This document shows, in pieces, positions 36,318 to 43,048 of a stretch of DNA of 64,000 bases; position 1 is the stretch's first letter, and each line of letters begins with the position of its first letter. The stretch is taken from the NCBI RefSeq assembly GCF_003478995.1, contig NZ_QUGI01000001.1, positions 88,785-152,784 on the forward strand, read 5' to 3'. This stretch comes from Pseudoflavonifractor sp. AF19-9AC (lineage in GTDB: Bacteria > Bacillota > Clostridia > Oscillospirales > Oscillospiraceae). The notes beneath the pieces were generated by a model. The model searched no databases. It was not told the DNA's origin and saw only the letters and a list, made by a program, of their open reading frames with translations. A program made the position numbers and the translations under genes.

Positions 36318-36995
36318 ATGAAACGGTTGACCATTCTTATGTTGGCGTTGGCATGTGCACTGTCCCTGGCAGCCTGCGGCAGCCAGAAACCCAGTCTGGA
36401 CGAGGTCGAGCAGGCCATTGAAAATGGAAGCCTGACCGTTGAGGACGCGGTGGACAAGGGTTGGGTCACCCAGGAGTGGGCGGACGAGTATGAGCAGCAG
36501 CAGAGTGTTCCCGCCGCAAGTAAAACGGAAGCGGGTGCTATTGGGGAGTTTTCTACCACAACCCTCTCTGGAGAGGAGTTTACCCGGGAGCAGATGGCAG
36601 ATGTCACCTTGTTTGTTTTCCTTGACCCGGACGACCCTGGGGCAGAGTCGTTCTATCAGGCGTTGGTTGACGGTTACGAGGGGGTAAAGGAAAACGGGGC
36701 GGAAATTCTGGTTTGCACCAAAAGCCAGGATGGAAACGAACAGTTTGAGGGCGCGCCGTTTCCTGTGATTCATTACAACGATTCCCTGAAGGTTGCCGTC
36801 GGCAATTACGCGGAAATGATCGAGGGACAGCCCAATGCGTCCTCCTGGTGCGTGAACGCCTCCTTCCTCTCGGCATGGAGCTCCGCAGTAGAGAGCGAAG
36901 CTCTTGCAGATTCCGCAGCCAGCTTTGTGGAGATGCAAAAAGAGATGGCCAGCGGAGCCGATGGTGAAAGCGGTGGGATGGCGGTGATGGGATGA
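36318..36995 (+). CDS. Lipoprotein of unknown function in redox cluster
   Basis: The 225-residue protein has a lipoprotein signal ending LSLAAC (Cys20). Residues about 75-195 look thioredoxin-like in outline (DVTLFVFLDPDDPGAESFYQALVDGY), but the CxxC motif is absent; two cysteines occur separately, in ILVCTKS and SWCVNAS. The C-terminal tail, rich in Gly, Ala and Met, is low complexity. It overlaps the next gene by 4 bp (ATGA). Given its neighbours, a role in extracytoplasmic thiol or metal redox chemistry is plausible, but I do not recognise the family with certainty. Confidence 0.7.
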   Translation: MKRLTILMLALACALSLAACGSQKPSLDEVEQAIENGSLTVEDAVDKGWVTQEWADEYEQQQSVPAASKTEAGAIGEFSTTTLSGEEFTREQMADVTLFVFLDPDDPGAESFYQALVDGYEGVKENGAEILVCTKSQDGNEQFEGAPFPVIHYNDSLKVAVGNYAEMIEGQPNASSWCVNASFLSAWSSAVESEALADSAASFVEMQKEMASGADGESGGMAVMG

Positions 36996-37129
36996 ACCTT
37001 CGCAAAGCCCCTTTATTTCTTCTGGCGGCAGCAATGGTTATGATCGGAGCCGGCATTTTGCGGGGAGAGGCGGCAACAGTTTTGAGTAAGGGGATCAATT
37101 TGTGCTTGGAGTGTGTAGGCATTGGCTAA
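36992..37129 (+). CDS. Short CxxC-motif membrane protein (CD1871A-like)
   Basis: This 45-residue protein begins at an ATG overlapping the lipoprotein stop by 4 bp. It has one membrane helix (about residues 7-24) followed by NLCLECVGIG at the C-terminus. The closing CLEC-IGIG pattern is that of the small CD1871A family of CxxC proteins from Clostridia, which occur beside iron-sulfur membrane proteins. The two cysteines probably form a redox-active or metal-binding pair on the outer face. The last 8 bp overlap the start of the next gene. Confidence 0.78.
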   Translation: MNLRKAPLFLLAAAMVMIGAGILRGEAATVLSKGINLCLECVGIG

Positions 37130-38000
37130 GAATAAACACCGCTGGAAATTCCATCTGGCAGCGACTGTTGCCTCCAACCCATTTTTCCTGAACTTTTTTC
37201 AGGGGAAGATTCACAAGGGCAGTTCCAAAATTGTCTGCGTCCCCGGCCTGAACTGCTACTCTTGCCCCGCGGCTGCCGCCTCCTGTCCCATTGGTTCTTT
37301 GCAGGCTGTAATCGGCTCTTCAAAATTCCAGTTTGCCTATTACATCGTAGGATTCTTAATTTTGATGGGGGTGCTGCTGGGACGTGTCGTGTGCGGTTTC
37401 CTGTGCCCGTTTGGGTGGTTTCAGGAGCTGCTGCATAAGATTCCAACCAAAAAATTCAGCACAAAAAAGCTGCATTTCCTCACCTACCTCAAATATGTCA
37501 TTCTGGTTGTGTTCGTAATCGTTTTGCCCATGACGATTGTGAATGAGGTGGGACTGGGCGATCCGTTTTTCTGTAAATATATTTGTCCGGCCGGTATCCT
37601 GGAAGGCGGCATCCCACTGTCCATGTCTGATGCGGGTATCCGTGCCAGCCTTGGAGAACTGTTCACATGGAAAAGCTGTATTTTGCTTGGCATTGTGGTG
37701 CTTTCTGTGTTTTTTTATCGCCCGTTCTGCAAGTGGATCTGTCCATTGGGCGCGTTTTACGCCCTGCTGAACAAGGTGTCCCTTTACCGGTTCCATGTTG
37801 ACGCAGACAGATGTACTTCCTGCGGTGCTTGCGGCAAGGTGTGCAACATGGATGTGGATGTATTCCGCACACCGAACCATGCAGAATGTATTCGGTGCGG
37901 GGATTGTATCCGCACTTGCCCCCATCAGGCGATCAGCAGGACTTTTTCCTTGAAATCAACAGACAGAGAGAAGGTAGAAGCATATGAAAAGAATTGTTAG
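37122..38000 (+). CDS. NapH/CcoG-like membrane 4Fe-4S protein
   Basis: The 292-residue protein has about five membrane helices, repeated CxxxCP-type motifs at the membrane face (CYSCPAAAASCP, CGFLCPFGWFQ, CKYICPAGILEG, CKWICPLGAFY) and two C-terminal 4Fe-4S clusters: CTSCGACGKVCNMDV and CIRCGDCIRTCPHQ. This is the NapH/CcoG/RdxA type that moves electrons across the membrane. The start is TTG at 37122, with GGAG upstream, inside the end of the CxxC gene. It overlaps the TlpA gene by 17 bp. It probably feeds electrons to the exported thiol proteins around it. Confidence 0.88.
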   Translation: MAKNKHRWKFHLAATVASNPFFLNFFQGKIHKGSSKIVCVPGLNCYSCPAAAASCPIGSLQAVIGSSKFQFAYYIVGFLILMGVLLGRVVCGFLCPFGWFQELLHKIPTKKFSTKKLHFLTYLKYVILVVFVIVLPMTIVNEVGLGDPFFCKYICPAGILEGGIPLSMSDAGIRASLGELFTWKSCILLGIVVLSVFFYRPFCKWICPLGAFYALLNKVSLYRFHVDADRCTSCGACGKVCNMDVDVFRTPNHAECIRCGDCIRTCPHQAISRTFSLKSTDREKVEAYEKNC

Positions 38001-38526
38001 TCTGTGCCTGCTTTTGGCAATGAGTGCAGCCGTTTTGACGGGCTGCGGCTCTCAGAAGCAGGATCTGGTGTCCAAGACCCCATTCCCGGAATTTTCGGAG
38101 GCGGACACGGAAGGTAATACCATCACCAATGATATTTTTGCAGATTACGATGTCACCATTGTTAACTTCTGGAACAATGGTTGTGGTACCTGTATTGCAG
38201 AAATGCCCGAACTGGAGGAAATGTATCAGGAGTTTCAGAAGGATAATATCAATTTGATCGGCGTTGGGGCGGATTCAGGTGAAAATGAGGAGCAATTGGA
38301 ACTGGCCAAGAGCATTTTGAAAGAGAAGGGTGTAACCTATCAGAATATTTCTCCTGATCCAGAACATGATTTTTATAAAGATTTTATCGCTGATATTACC
38401 GGCTATCCTACCACTTATGTGGTGGACGGCGAAGGAAATATCATTGGTGCTCCCCTGATTGGAAACGTGAAAGACCAGATGGACACTCTGCAAAGCAGGA
38501 TTGATCAGATCCGCAACATTAAATAA
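37984..38526 (+). CDS. TlpA-type thioredoxin lipoprotein
   Basis: The 180-residue lipoprotein (lipidated Cys21 in LTGC) carries a TlpA/ResA-like thioredoxin fold with active site WNNGCGTCIAEMPELEE (Cys67, Cys70) and cis-proline loop GYPTTYVVDGEG. ResA/TlpA proteins reduce disulfides outside the cell membrane, for example on apocytochromes or damaged proteins. Overlap with the polyferredoxin-like membrane gene suggests that protein recycles it. It is the last gene of the operon, followed by a terminator. Confidence 0.92.
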   Translation: MKRIVSLCLLLAMSAAVLTGCGSQKQDLVSKTPFPEFSEADTEGNTITNDIFADYDVTIVNFWNNGCGTCIAEMPELEEMYQEFQKDNINLIGVGADSGENEEQLELAKSILKEKGVTYQNISPDPEHDFYKDFIADITGYPTTYVVDGEGNIIGAPLIGNVKDQMDTLQSRIDQIRNIK

Positions 38527-38544
38527 AAGCGTTGACGGGGTGAA

Positions 38545-38593
38545 AAAGCCGCCGGAAGCATACTAAAAAGATGCTGCTTCTGGCGGCTTTATT
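38545..38593 (+). terminator. Terminator of the redox operon
   Basis: AAAGCCGCC-GGAAGCAT pairs with ATGC-GCTTC-GGCGGCTTT around a short A-rich loop and is followed by ATTG. The weak T-run makes efficiency uncertain. Confidence 0.7.
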
Positions 38594-38751
38594 GATCAAT
38601 TGAAATGTAAGGATAAAAAGAGACCCTTGCCCCACAATGTGGTTCTGGGTATCATTCCAAAGTCAATCCCGCATAGGGAAGAGAATTATAGTAGTTCAAG
38701 AGGCTAGGATAGCCCTAGCTCAAAAATTGAGCCACACAAACAAAAGAAGGG

Positions 38752-38880
38752 TGCTCCTGAGAAGGGGCACCCTTTGAGCGGTCAAAACAGAAATCCGTCT
38801 GTAGTATTTCTGCGGTCAGAAACGCTCCCCAGCCCTTGCCGGTGTCTTTCGCCGACAGAGACGGGGAGCGTTTTTCATTC
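38752..38880 (+). repeat. Dispersed stem-loop repeat, copy 1
   Basis: A hairpin (GGGTGCTCC / GGGGCACCC), then the conserved GGTCAAAACAGAAATCCGTC and a nearby GGTCA, and a second hairpin (CGCTCCCC / GGGGAGCG with T5) form a unit shared with 42,080-42,183. A further shared piece, TCAGGAATTG-G-GACT-TAAACAAAA, lies at 38,941-38,967 here and before the unit in the other copy. The rest of 38,594-39,080 shows no convincing gene. Confidence 0.7.
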
Positions 38881-39032
38881 CGCTATGCATTGTACCTCTA
38901 TGGACAGGATTAAGCAAGTCATTTCTGTGCTGTACACGGCTCAGGAATTGGGAGACTTTAAACAAAAGGAGGAATTTTGCGCCCAAAGATTAAGAAACCT
39001 TAAGAGAATGTTCATGAGCATCCTCCATTCAC

Positions 39033-39043
39033 TGTGATATAAT
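39033..39043 (+). promoter_or_regulatory. Extended -10 promoter of the small-protein cluster
   Basis: TGTGATATAAT has a consensus TATAAT with an upstream TG, 38 bp before the first gene of the cluster. No good -35 box is visible. Confidence 0.5.
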
Positions 39044-39080
39044 CTCAGAACTTCATCAAGATATAGCCGGAGGATATGAT

Positions 39081-39719
39081 ATGAAGTGCATCATCACAAA
39101 TGGGATTACCAATCTGGAGCCGCTGCCTGGCAGCAGCAAATGGTACTGGGGTGCCGACTATGTCAGCAACGATTTATACGAGGCAGAGGAGCTGTTCCGC
39201 AGCGGTCATCCCATTGCGAAAAACCGGCTTGTCCTGGTCCACTGCCCGGAGGGCATGGTCTATGAGCCGGTACGCACAAAGTCGGGGCAATATCTTGGAA
39301 GACCGGTGTATCACGACGGGCGGGTGGTACTGCTGATGGTAGATTTTCCAAAGGAAGAGATTCGTCTTCTGACCTTCCATGAAGCAGAGGAAACCACTGA
39401 GCCGCTGGCAGTGCTGCCTCTCTCGATTGTGGAGGACTGCTACAATCTCATGCTGGAGGCCTCACCGCTTATGCTGACCCGGTCAGCCCATGACAATCAG
39501 TTTCAGATCATCTGGCCGGAACGTAGGGACTTTGCGATAGAGGACCATGAGTTTTTTGAGTTTCTGGAAGGAAACAGGCTGTATACTTCGGCTTGGTATG
39601 AGGACCCGGACTACCGGGAGGAGGTTCTGGTGCGGGATTATGATACCGGGGAAGTACTGGAGCGGATACCGGGAAACCTTCGCCAAATGCCGGACGGTCA
39701 GAAGTGGCTTCTGGTGTGA
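39081..39719 (+). CDS. Hypothetical soluble protein, possible immunity protein
   Basis: I do not recognise this 212-residue protein. It is acidic and soluble, rich in aromatic residues, with KWYWGADYVSNDLYEAEELF near the N-terminus and FFEFLEGNRLYTSAWYEDPDY near 150-170. The segment from about 50 to 110 (NRLVLVHCPEGMVYEPV, VVLLMVDFPKEEIRLL) is beta-rich. GGAGG precedes the ATG. It is first of seven same-strand genes of similar size and make-up, which suggests a polyimmunity array; no toxin domain is visible nearby. Confidence 0.6.
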   Translation: MKCIITNGITNLEPLPGSSKWYWGADYVSNDLYEAEELFRSGHPIAKNRLVLVHCPEGMVYEPVRTKSGQYLGRPVYHDGRVVLLMVDFPKEEIRLLTFHEAEETTEPLAVLPLSIVEDCYNLMLEASPLMLTRSAHDNQFQIIWPERRDFAIEDHEFFEFLEGNRLYTSAWYEDPDYREEVLVRDYDTGEVLERIPGNLRQMPDGQKWLLV

Positions 39720-39728
39720 GGAAAGGCT

Positions 39729-40124
39729 ATGGAAGCAGATATTGAAAAAACAAGAGCCTATTACAGTAGTCGTGGCCCTGAGAGCCTCTGTAACTGCGGC
39801 TACTGCCAAAACTACTGCGCCAGGGTGAAGACGGCTTATCCTGAGGTGGCCCGCTATCTGGACTCCCTGGGGGTGGATATTGAAAAGCCCTTTGAGACTA
39901 TGCCGCTGGAGCTGGACGAGAACGGATACCTGGAATATTGCGGCTGTCAGTATGTGGCCTTTGGAAGCTGCGCGGAGGACTTCACCCACCGGATCGGGGA
40001 TGTGACCTTTGGCCGCTCAGACTGCCATCCAAATACAAAAATGGATGAGGAGCACTTTGTGCTGGACTTTTATCCGATCAGGCTGCCGTTTGAGGAGCCG
40101 GAAAGCGAGGGCATTGAACTATGA
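39729..40124 (+). CDS. Hypothetical cysteine-rich small protein
   Basis: The 131-residue acidic protein has the N-terminal cysteine cluster CNCGYCQNYC (about 21-30), and CGCQYVAFGSC (about 75-85), which could bind zinc. FTHRIGDVTFG and LDFYPIRLPFEEP are beta-like. It resembles small clostridial proteins encoded in immunity-gene arrays, but I cannot name a family. The stop overlaps the next start (ATGA), so the two are coupled. Confidence 0.6.
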   Translation: MEADIEKTRAYYSSRGPESLCNCGYCQNYCARVKTAYPEVARYLDSLGVDIEKPFETMPLELDENGYLEYCGCQYVAFGSCAEDFTHRIGDVTFGRSDCHPNTKMDEEHFVLDFYPIRLPFEEPESEGIEL

Positions 40125-40351
40125 ACTGTTTAGATTGTGGCGCTGAGATGGAGCAAGGCACAGCGGGGTGCGTTGGTGCTGGTTTTGAAAGTTGGTATGA
40201 GTTTACCTCAGAGACAGAGAAGAGGAAAAAGGGAATTGCGGGATTGCTCACCCGGCAGACCATTACCATTCCGTCGACCCTGGCGGAGTGCCCGGCGTGG
40301 CACTGCCCCAGGTGCAGAAAGGTCCTGATGTGGGTAGACAGTAAGGAATAA
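40121..40351 (+). CDS. Small zinc-ribbon protein
   Basis: The 76-residue protein has two CxxC pairs, MNCLDCGAEM at the N-terminus and WHCPRCRKVLMW near the C-terminus, which should form one zinc ribbon. The middle (FESWYEFTSETEKRKKGIAG) is polar. Similar small ribbon proteins often encode nothing enzymatic and appear beside immunity or toxin genes. It overlaps the preceding gene by 4 bp. Confidence 0.6.
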   Translation: MNCLDCGAEMEQGTAGCVGAGFESWYEFTSETEKRKKGIAGLLTRQTITIPSTLAECPAWHCPRCRKVLMWVDSKE

Positions 40352-40378
40352 ACACAGACTGAGAGGAGCAAAGAAATT

Positions 40379-40774
40379 ATGGCACTTGACATATATGCAG
40401 CCAAAGACCTTAACCATGCGTTTGAGATTGCGTCGATGGACCCCGAAAAAAGGATGGAAGATCACGAGGTATCAGAACCGGAAGAAATAGGCCACTTCCT
40501 GTACGATATCAGAGACGAACTCACAAACTATACATACTATTATCAATTCGATCCATACAGGGAAATCCAACTGGAAGCGGACCAGGTTCCGGCAATCAAG
40601 ACTTTTTCGCAATCCATCGTCAAGTGGCTTGAGGAACACGGCACAGAAGAAAACAGAGTGATCCAGCAATATGGCCTGTCCTTCCCAAAGATCCGGCGTT
40701 TTGCGGATAAATTGGGTCATGTATGTGATGTAGCCATGGAGCATGGATACGGATTGTCCGGCCTGGGAGACTAA
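40379..40774 (+). CDS. Hypothetical small acidic protein
   Basis: The 131-residue protein is soluble, acidic and mostly helical, with no motif I recognise. It begins MALDIYAAKDLNHAFEIAS and contains YTYYYQFDPYREIQLE near residue 52. GAGGAGC precedes the ATG. It sits within the run of seven compact genes, so a shared theme such as immunity is the best guess. Confidence 0.55.
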   Translation: MALDIYAAKDLNHAFEIASMDPEKRMEDHEVSEPEEIGHFLYDIRDELTNYTYYYQFDPYREIQLEADQVPAIKTFSQSIVKWLEEHGTEENRVIQQYGLSFPKIRRFADKLGHVCDVAMEHGYGLSGLGD

Positions 40775-40790
40775 AGGAGAATTGTATGTC

Positions 40791-41132
40791 ATGAGCGAGA
40801 TGTTGCTGAACGGGTTGCCGTTTGATGATTACCTTGAAAAGTATGAGATATTTGAGAAAACCAAGCAGTGCATGATGAGGTACCTGAAAAATTGGTACGA
40901 TGATAATCCGGAGGATTTTCAGAAAGAAATGCGAGCAGATTACCGGAGTGTGGCGAAAACCTATCAGTTTAAGCGGAAAATTGCCGCATTTGAGAAAAAT
41001 TATATGTATGACACGCCCTTGCTCTGCATTGCGTTCAGTATGGACATCTATGATGATGAGGGCGATTTTGTGGCAATTTATACCGCGATTTTTGACCTTG
41101 ACGGTAACTACATAGATGACCTAATGCGCTGA
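40791..41132 (+). CDS. Hypothetical small protein
   Basis: The 113-residue protein is highly charged and aromatic (LKNWYDDNPEDFQKEM, then FEKNYMYDTPLLCIAFSMDIYDD). The C-terminal half is beta-like and ends AIFDLDGNYIDDLMR. I start at the ATG at 40791, with AAGGAG upstream; the earlier in-frame ATG lies inside the preceding gene. Family unknown; context suggests an immunity-type protein. Confidence 0.55.
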   Translation: MSEMLLNGLPFDDYLEKYEIFEKTKQCMMRYLKNWYDDNPEDFQKEMRADYRSVAKTYQFKRKIAAFEKNYMYDTPLLCIAFSMDIYDDEGDFVAIYTAIFDLDGNYIDDLMR

Positions 41133-41142
41133 TGGAGATAGA

Positions 41143-41328
41143 ATGATGAAGATTGAATTAAATGAGCACGAAGCCCTCACTCTTTACAGAATTCTTTGCC
41201 GCTGGGAGTCTACAGGGAAACTGACTGTTGAGGGCGAAGAAGAACCCCAAATGCTGTGGGATCTGCAATGTGTACTGGAGAAGGAACTGGAACCGGTGGA
41301 TGAGGTTATCACAAAAAGGCTTGTTTGA
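41143..41328 (+). CDS. Hypothetical 61-residue protein
   Basis: This short protein (MKIELNEHEALTLYRIL at its start) is predicted to be two helices and is strongly acidic. GGAG lies five bases before the first ATG. It follows the previous gene by 10 bp and is followed by a 41-bp gap, so it belongs to the same transcript. No family is recognised. Confidence 0.5.
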   Translation: MMKIELNEHEALTLYRILCRWESTGKLTVEGEEEPQMLWDLQCVLEKELEPVDEVITKRLV

Positions 41329-41369
41329 AGAATGTTCAAGAACACAACCGCAAATAGAGGACGATGAAA

Positions 41370-41813
41370 ATGATACTTCCGAAAGGAATTACAGGATTTT
41401 GGGGCACAGACACCGCTCCGCCGCCGCATTTGGACGAAAAAGCGTTCTGCCAGATGTGCTACTCCATTGCCATGGAAAATGGCGGGAATGTGACAGAATT
41501 GGACACAGATACATACCCAAGAAACTTCTATTCTGCCAAAATCAGCAGATATGGCCAGTCCATCTTTGTGTTGCGAAACGTCCATTACCCCTATGCAGCC
41601 TTTGCCCAGCGGGATGCCTCCGGCGGATTTGTTCTGGCTGGCCAGCCGGAATGGCTCCAACTGTCGGAAGACCCGGCGCGCTTTCTGAGCCTTGCCGAGC
41701 TGAACCAGGACTGGAGCGGCCTGTGCGGGGAGCTGAGCCCGGAAGAACTGGAGCAGATCCGCTATTGGAATCCGCAAACGGTGGGCGAGATCGTATTCAA
41801 TGCTTGGGACTGA
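41370..41813 (+). CDS. Hypothetical soluble protein, possible immunity protein
   Basis: The 147-residue protein begins MILPKGITGFWG and contains FYSAKISRYGQSIFVLRNVH and WLQLSEDPARFLSLAEL. It looks alpha/beta, soluble and single-domain, as many immunity proteins are. I prefer the second ATG (41370), which sits nine bases after GAGG; the first is only three bases away. It is the last gene of the run. A 380-bp gap without a gene follows, holding the second copy of the dispersed repeat and the tRNA fragment. Confidence 0.58.
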   Translation: MILPKGITGFWGTDTAPPPHLDEKAFCQMCYSIAMENGGNVTELDTDTYPRNFYSAKISRYGQSIFVLRNVHYPYAAFAQRDASGGFVLAGQPEWLQLSEDPARFLSLAELNQDWSGLCGELSPEELEQIRYWNPQTVGEIVFNAWD

Positions 41814-42049
41814 AATGAAACTGGTCAATGGGGTGTCATTTTATCATAGGCCATTTTAATTATATCATTTTAGAGAAAATATTATAATTAAAGCAAAAGT
41901 CAATGCTTATGTCCTTTACCCAGCAAAAATAATATGCACCATAAATACATGAACCGGCCTGAGACTTTTCTTGGGCCGGTTTGCTCTGCCTTGAATGATA
42001 ACTCCGAGAACTGGGATCAGCAAATCGCTTCTGTGCCGTCGGGGACTCA

Positions 42050-42145
42050 GGAATTGTGGGACTGTAAACAAAAAGCGGGCACTCCCGAAAGGAAGTGCCC
42101 ATCGAGTGGTCAAAACAGAAATCCGTCTGTGGTATTTTTATGGTC
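42050..42145 (+). repeat. Dispersed stem-loop repeat, copy 2
   Basis: The hairpin GGGCACTCC / GGAAGTGCCC is followed by the same GGTCAAAACAGAAATCCGTC block and GGTCA spacing as the copy at 38.75 kb, in the same orientation. TCAGGAATTGTGGGACTGTA lies before it. A tRNA gene remnant begins 45 bp downstream. Confidence 0.7.
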
Positions 42146-42151
42146 AAATGA

Positions 42152-42183
42152 GAAATCGCCGCAGTTTTCACTGCGGCGATTTC
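42152..42183 (-). terminator. Hairpin after the interrupted host tRNA gene
   Basis: Perfect 13-bp arms GAAATCGCCGCAG / CTGCGGCGATTTC lie just beyond the tRNA 3' end on its transcribed strand. It probably ended the original tRNA transcript. Confidence 0.65.
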
Positions 42184-42189
42184 CGTTCT

Positions 42190-42248
42190 TGGTGGACCTA
42201 ATCGGGATCGAACCGACGACCTTACGGATGCGAACCGTACGCTCTCCC
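42190..42248 (-). pseudogene. 3' fragment (nt 18-76) of host tRNA-Ala(CGC)
   Basis: The fragment starts in the D-loop (GGGAGAGC), contains the anticodon arm TACGG-TTCGCAT-CCGTA (anticodon CGC), a complete T-arm and acceptor strand TAGGTCC plus ACCA. The sequence before GGGAG is unrelated to a tRNA. The missing 22 nt are found at 57,830-57,851, whose acceptor strand GGGCCTA pairs fully with TAGGTCC, including the alanine identity pair G3:U70. Confidence 0.9.
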
Positions 42249-42272
42249 GGGATGGGCGTTGCACAGGCCCGG
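42244..42272. other. Left attachment site with inner inverted repeat
   Basis: Core CTCCC at 42,244-42,248 is followed 8 bp later by CGTTGCACAGGCCCGG (42,257-42,272). The complement of the right-end sequence reads CGCTGCACAGGCCCCG, a 14/16 match. Confidence 0.75.
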
Positions 42273-42291
42273 AAGATAGATATGGAAACGC

Positions 42292-43023
42292 TTACTCGCT
42301 CTCTTGCTTTTTTTGAGATATTAGTTTGGCTAAAGCTTCTTTTGCACAGGAATCACAAAAGGAAATCATTTTATTTGCAATAGTATCCTTGTTGTCTGCT
42401 GAAGCGTAGATTAATGTGAAATTCTCAGGAAGATATGCAGCATCTCTGATTTTTAGTAAACGTTCGTTGTATTTCTGAATGTTTTCCAGGTCACAATCTA
42501 CAACAAGAGCTACAGTACAGTCAGAAGGTACGATTGTTTGTATAAAAGCGATTGTGTCGTTCCAAACGTGTTGCTCCATTTGATACCGACAGAATGTATT
42601 TGTAGAGGTAACCTGCCGTATTAATGAGAATTCATGTCTATACTGTGTCTCAATTTTTTGGCAGCTGGCAAGGTAGCATACGCATCCAGCGGACAGCCAG
42701 CTTCCATCTACGCATTTTGTGTTAGTATCTACCGCATACACGTAATCAAAAGTGAGCAAGGCTTCGTTCGGCGATAATGACGCGGTCTGCATATGTGGAA
42801 TATTACAAAGGATTTTAGCGCCTTTTCTTTCGCATGATTCTCGGCTACGGCTCAGTTCAATATGAATGTTTTCCAGTGGGACTGCATCCCCATCTTCGCC
42901 CAAAATTCTGAATTTCTTTGAGTAAATATTCCCTTCGTATTTATAGGTCCCAGCTTTGGGCGCGTGAAATGTGGCATTTAATTTGATGGTGCGTGGATGA
43001 GTATGTTTGTGTTTGCGGCTCAT
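42292..43023 (-). CDS. Hypothetical protein in restriction-modification operon
   Basis: I do not recognise this 243-residue protein. The His/Lys-rich N-terminus MSRKHKHTHPRTIKLNATFH leads into a beta-rich part (about 20-90). The C-terminal half is alpha/beta (VALVVDCDLENIQKYNERLL, then FTLIYASADNKDTIANKM), which might be a nuclease or nucleotide-binding fold. Six or more cysteines are scattered. GC content is lower than in hsdR. The ATG at 43021-43023 has GGAG six bases upstream. It lies 25 bp after hsdR and is the last gene before the left end, so it may be a defence accessory gene. Confidence 0.6.
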   Translation of the reverse strand: MSRKHKHTHPRTIKLNATFHAPKAGTYKYEGNIYSKKFRILGEDGDAVPLENIHIELSRSRESCERKGAKILCNIPHMQTASLSPNEALLTFDYVYAVDTNTKCVDGSWLSAGCVCYLASCQKIETQYRHEFSLIRQVTSTNTFCRYQMEQHVWNDTIAFIQTIVPSDCTVALVVDCDLENIQKYNERLLKIRDAAYLPENFTLIYASADNKDTIANKMISFCDSCAKEALAKLISQKKQESE

Positions 43024-43048
43024 AATTATCTCCAATAAACATGATAAA

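Noticed and set aside
38774..39037. 87-codon frame starting MSGQNRNPSVVF
   Set aside because: It lies on the dispersed repeat, and the same peptide phrase appears in another frame context at the second copy. No ribosome binding site is seen.
42190..42248. Complete tRNA gene
   Set aside because: The 5' 17 nt are missing. The upstream sequence cannot pair with the acceptor strand TAGGTCC.
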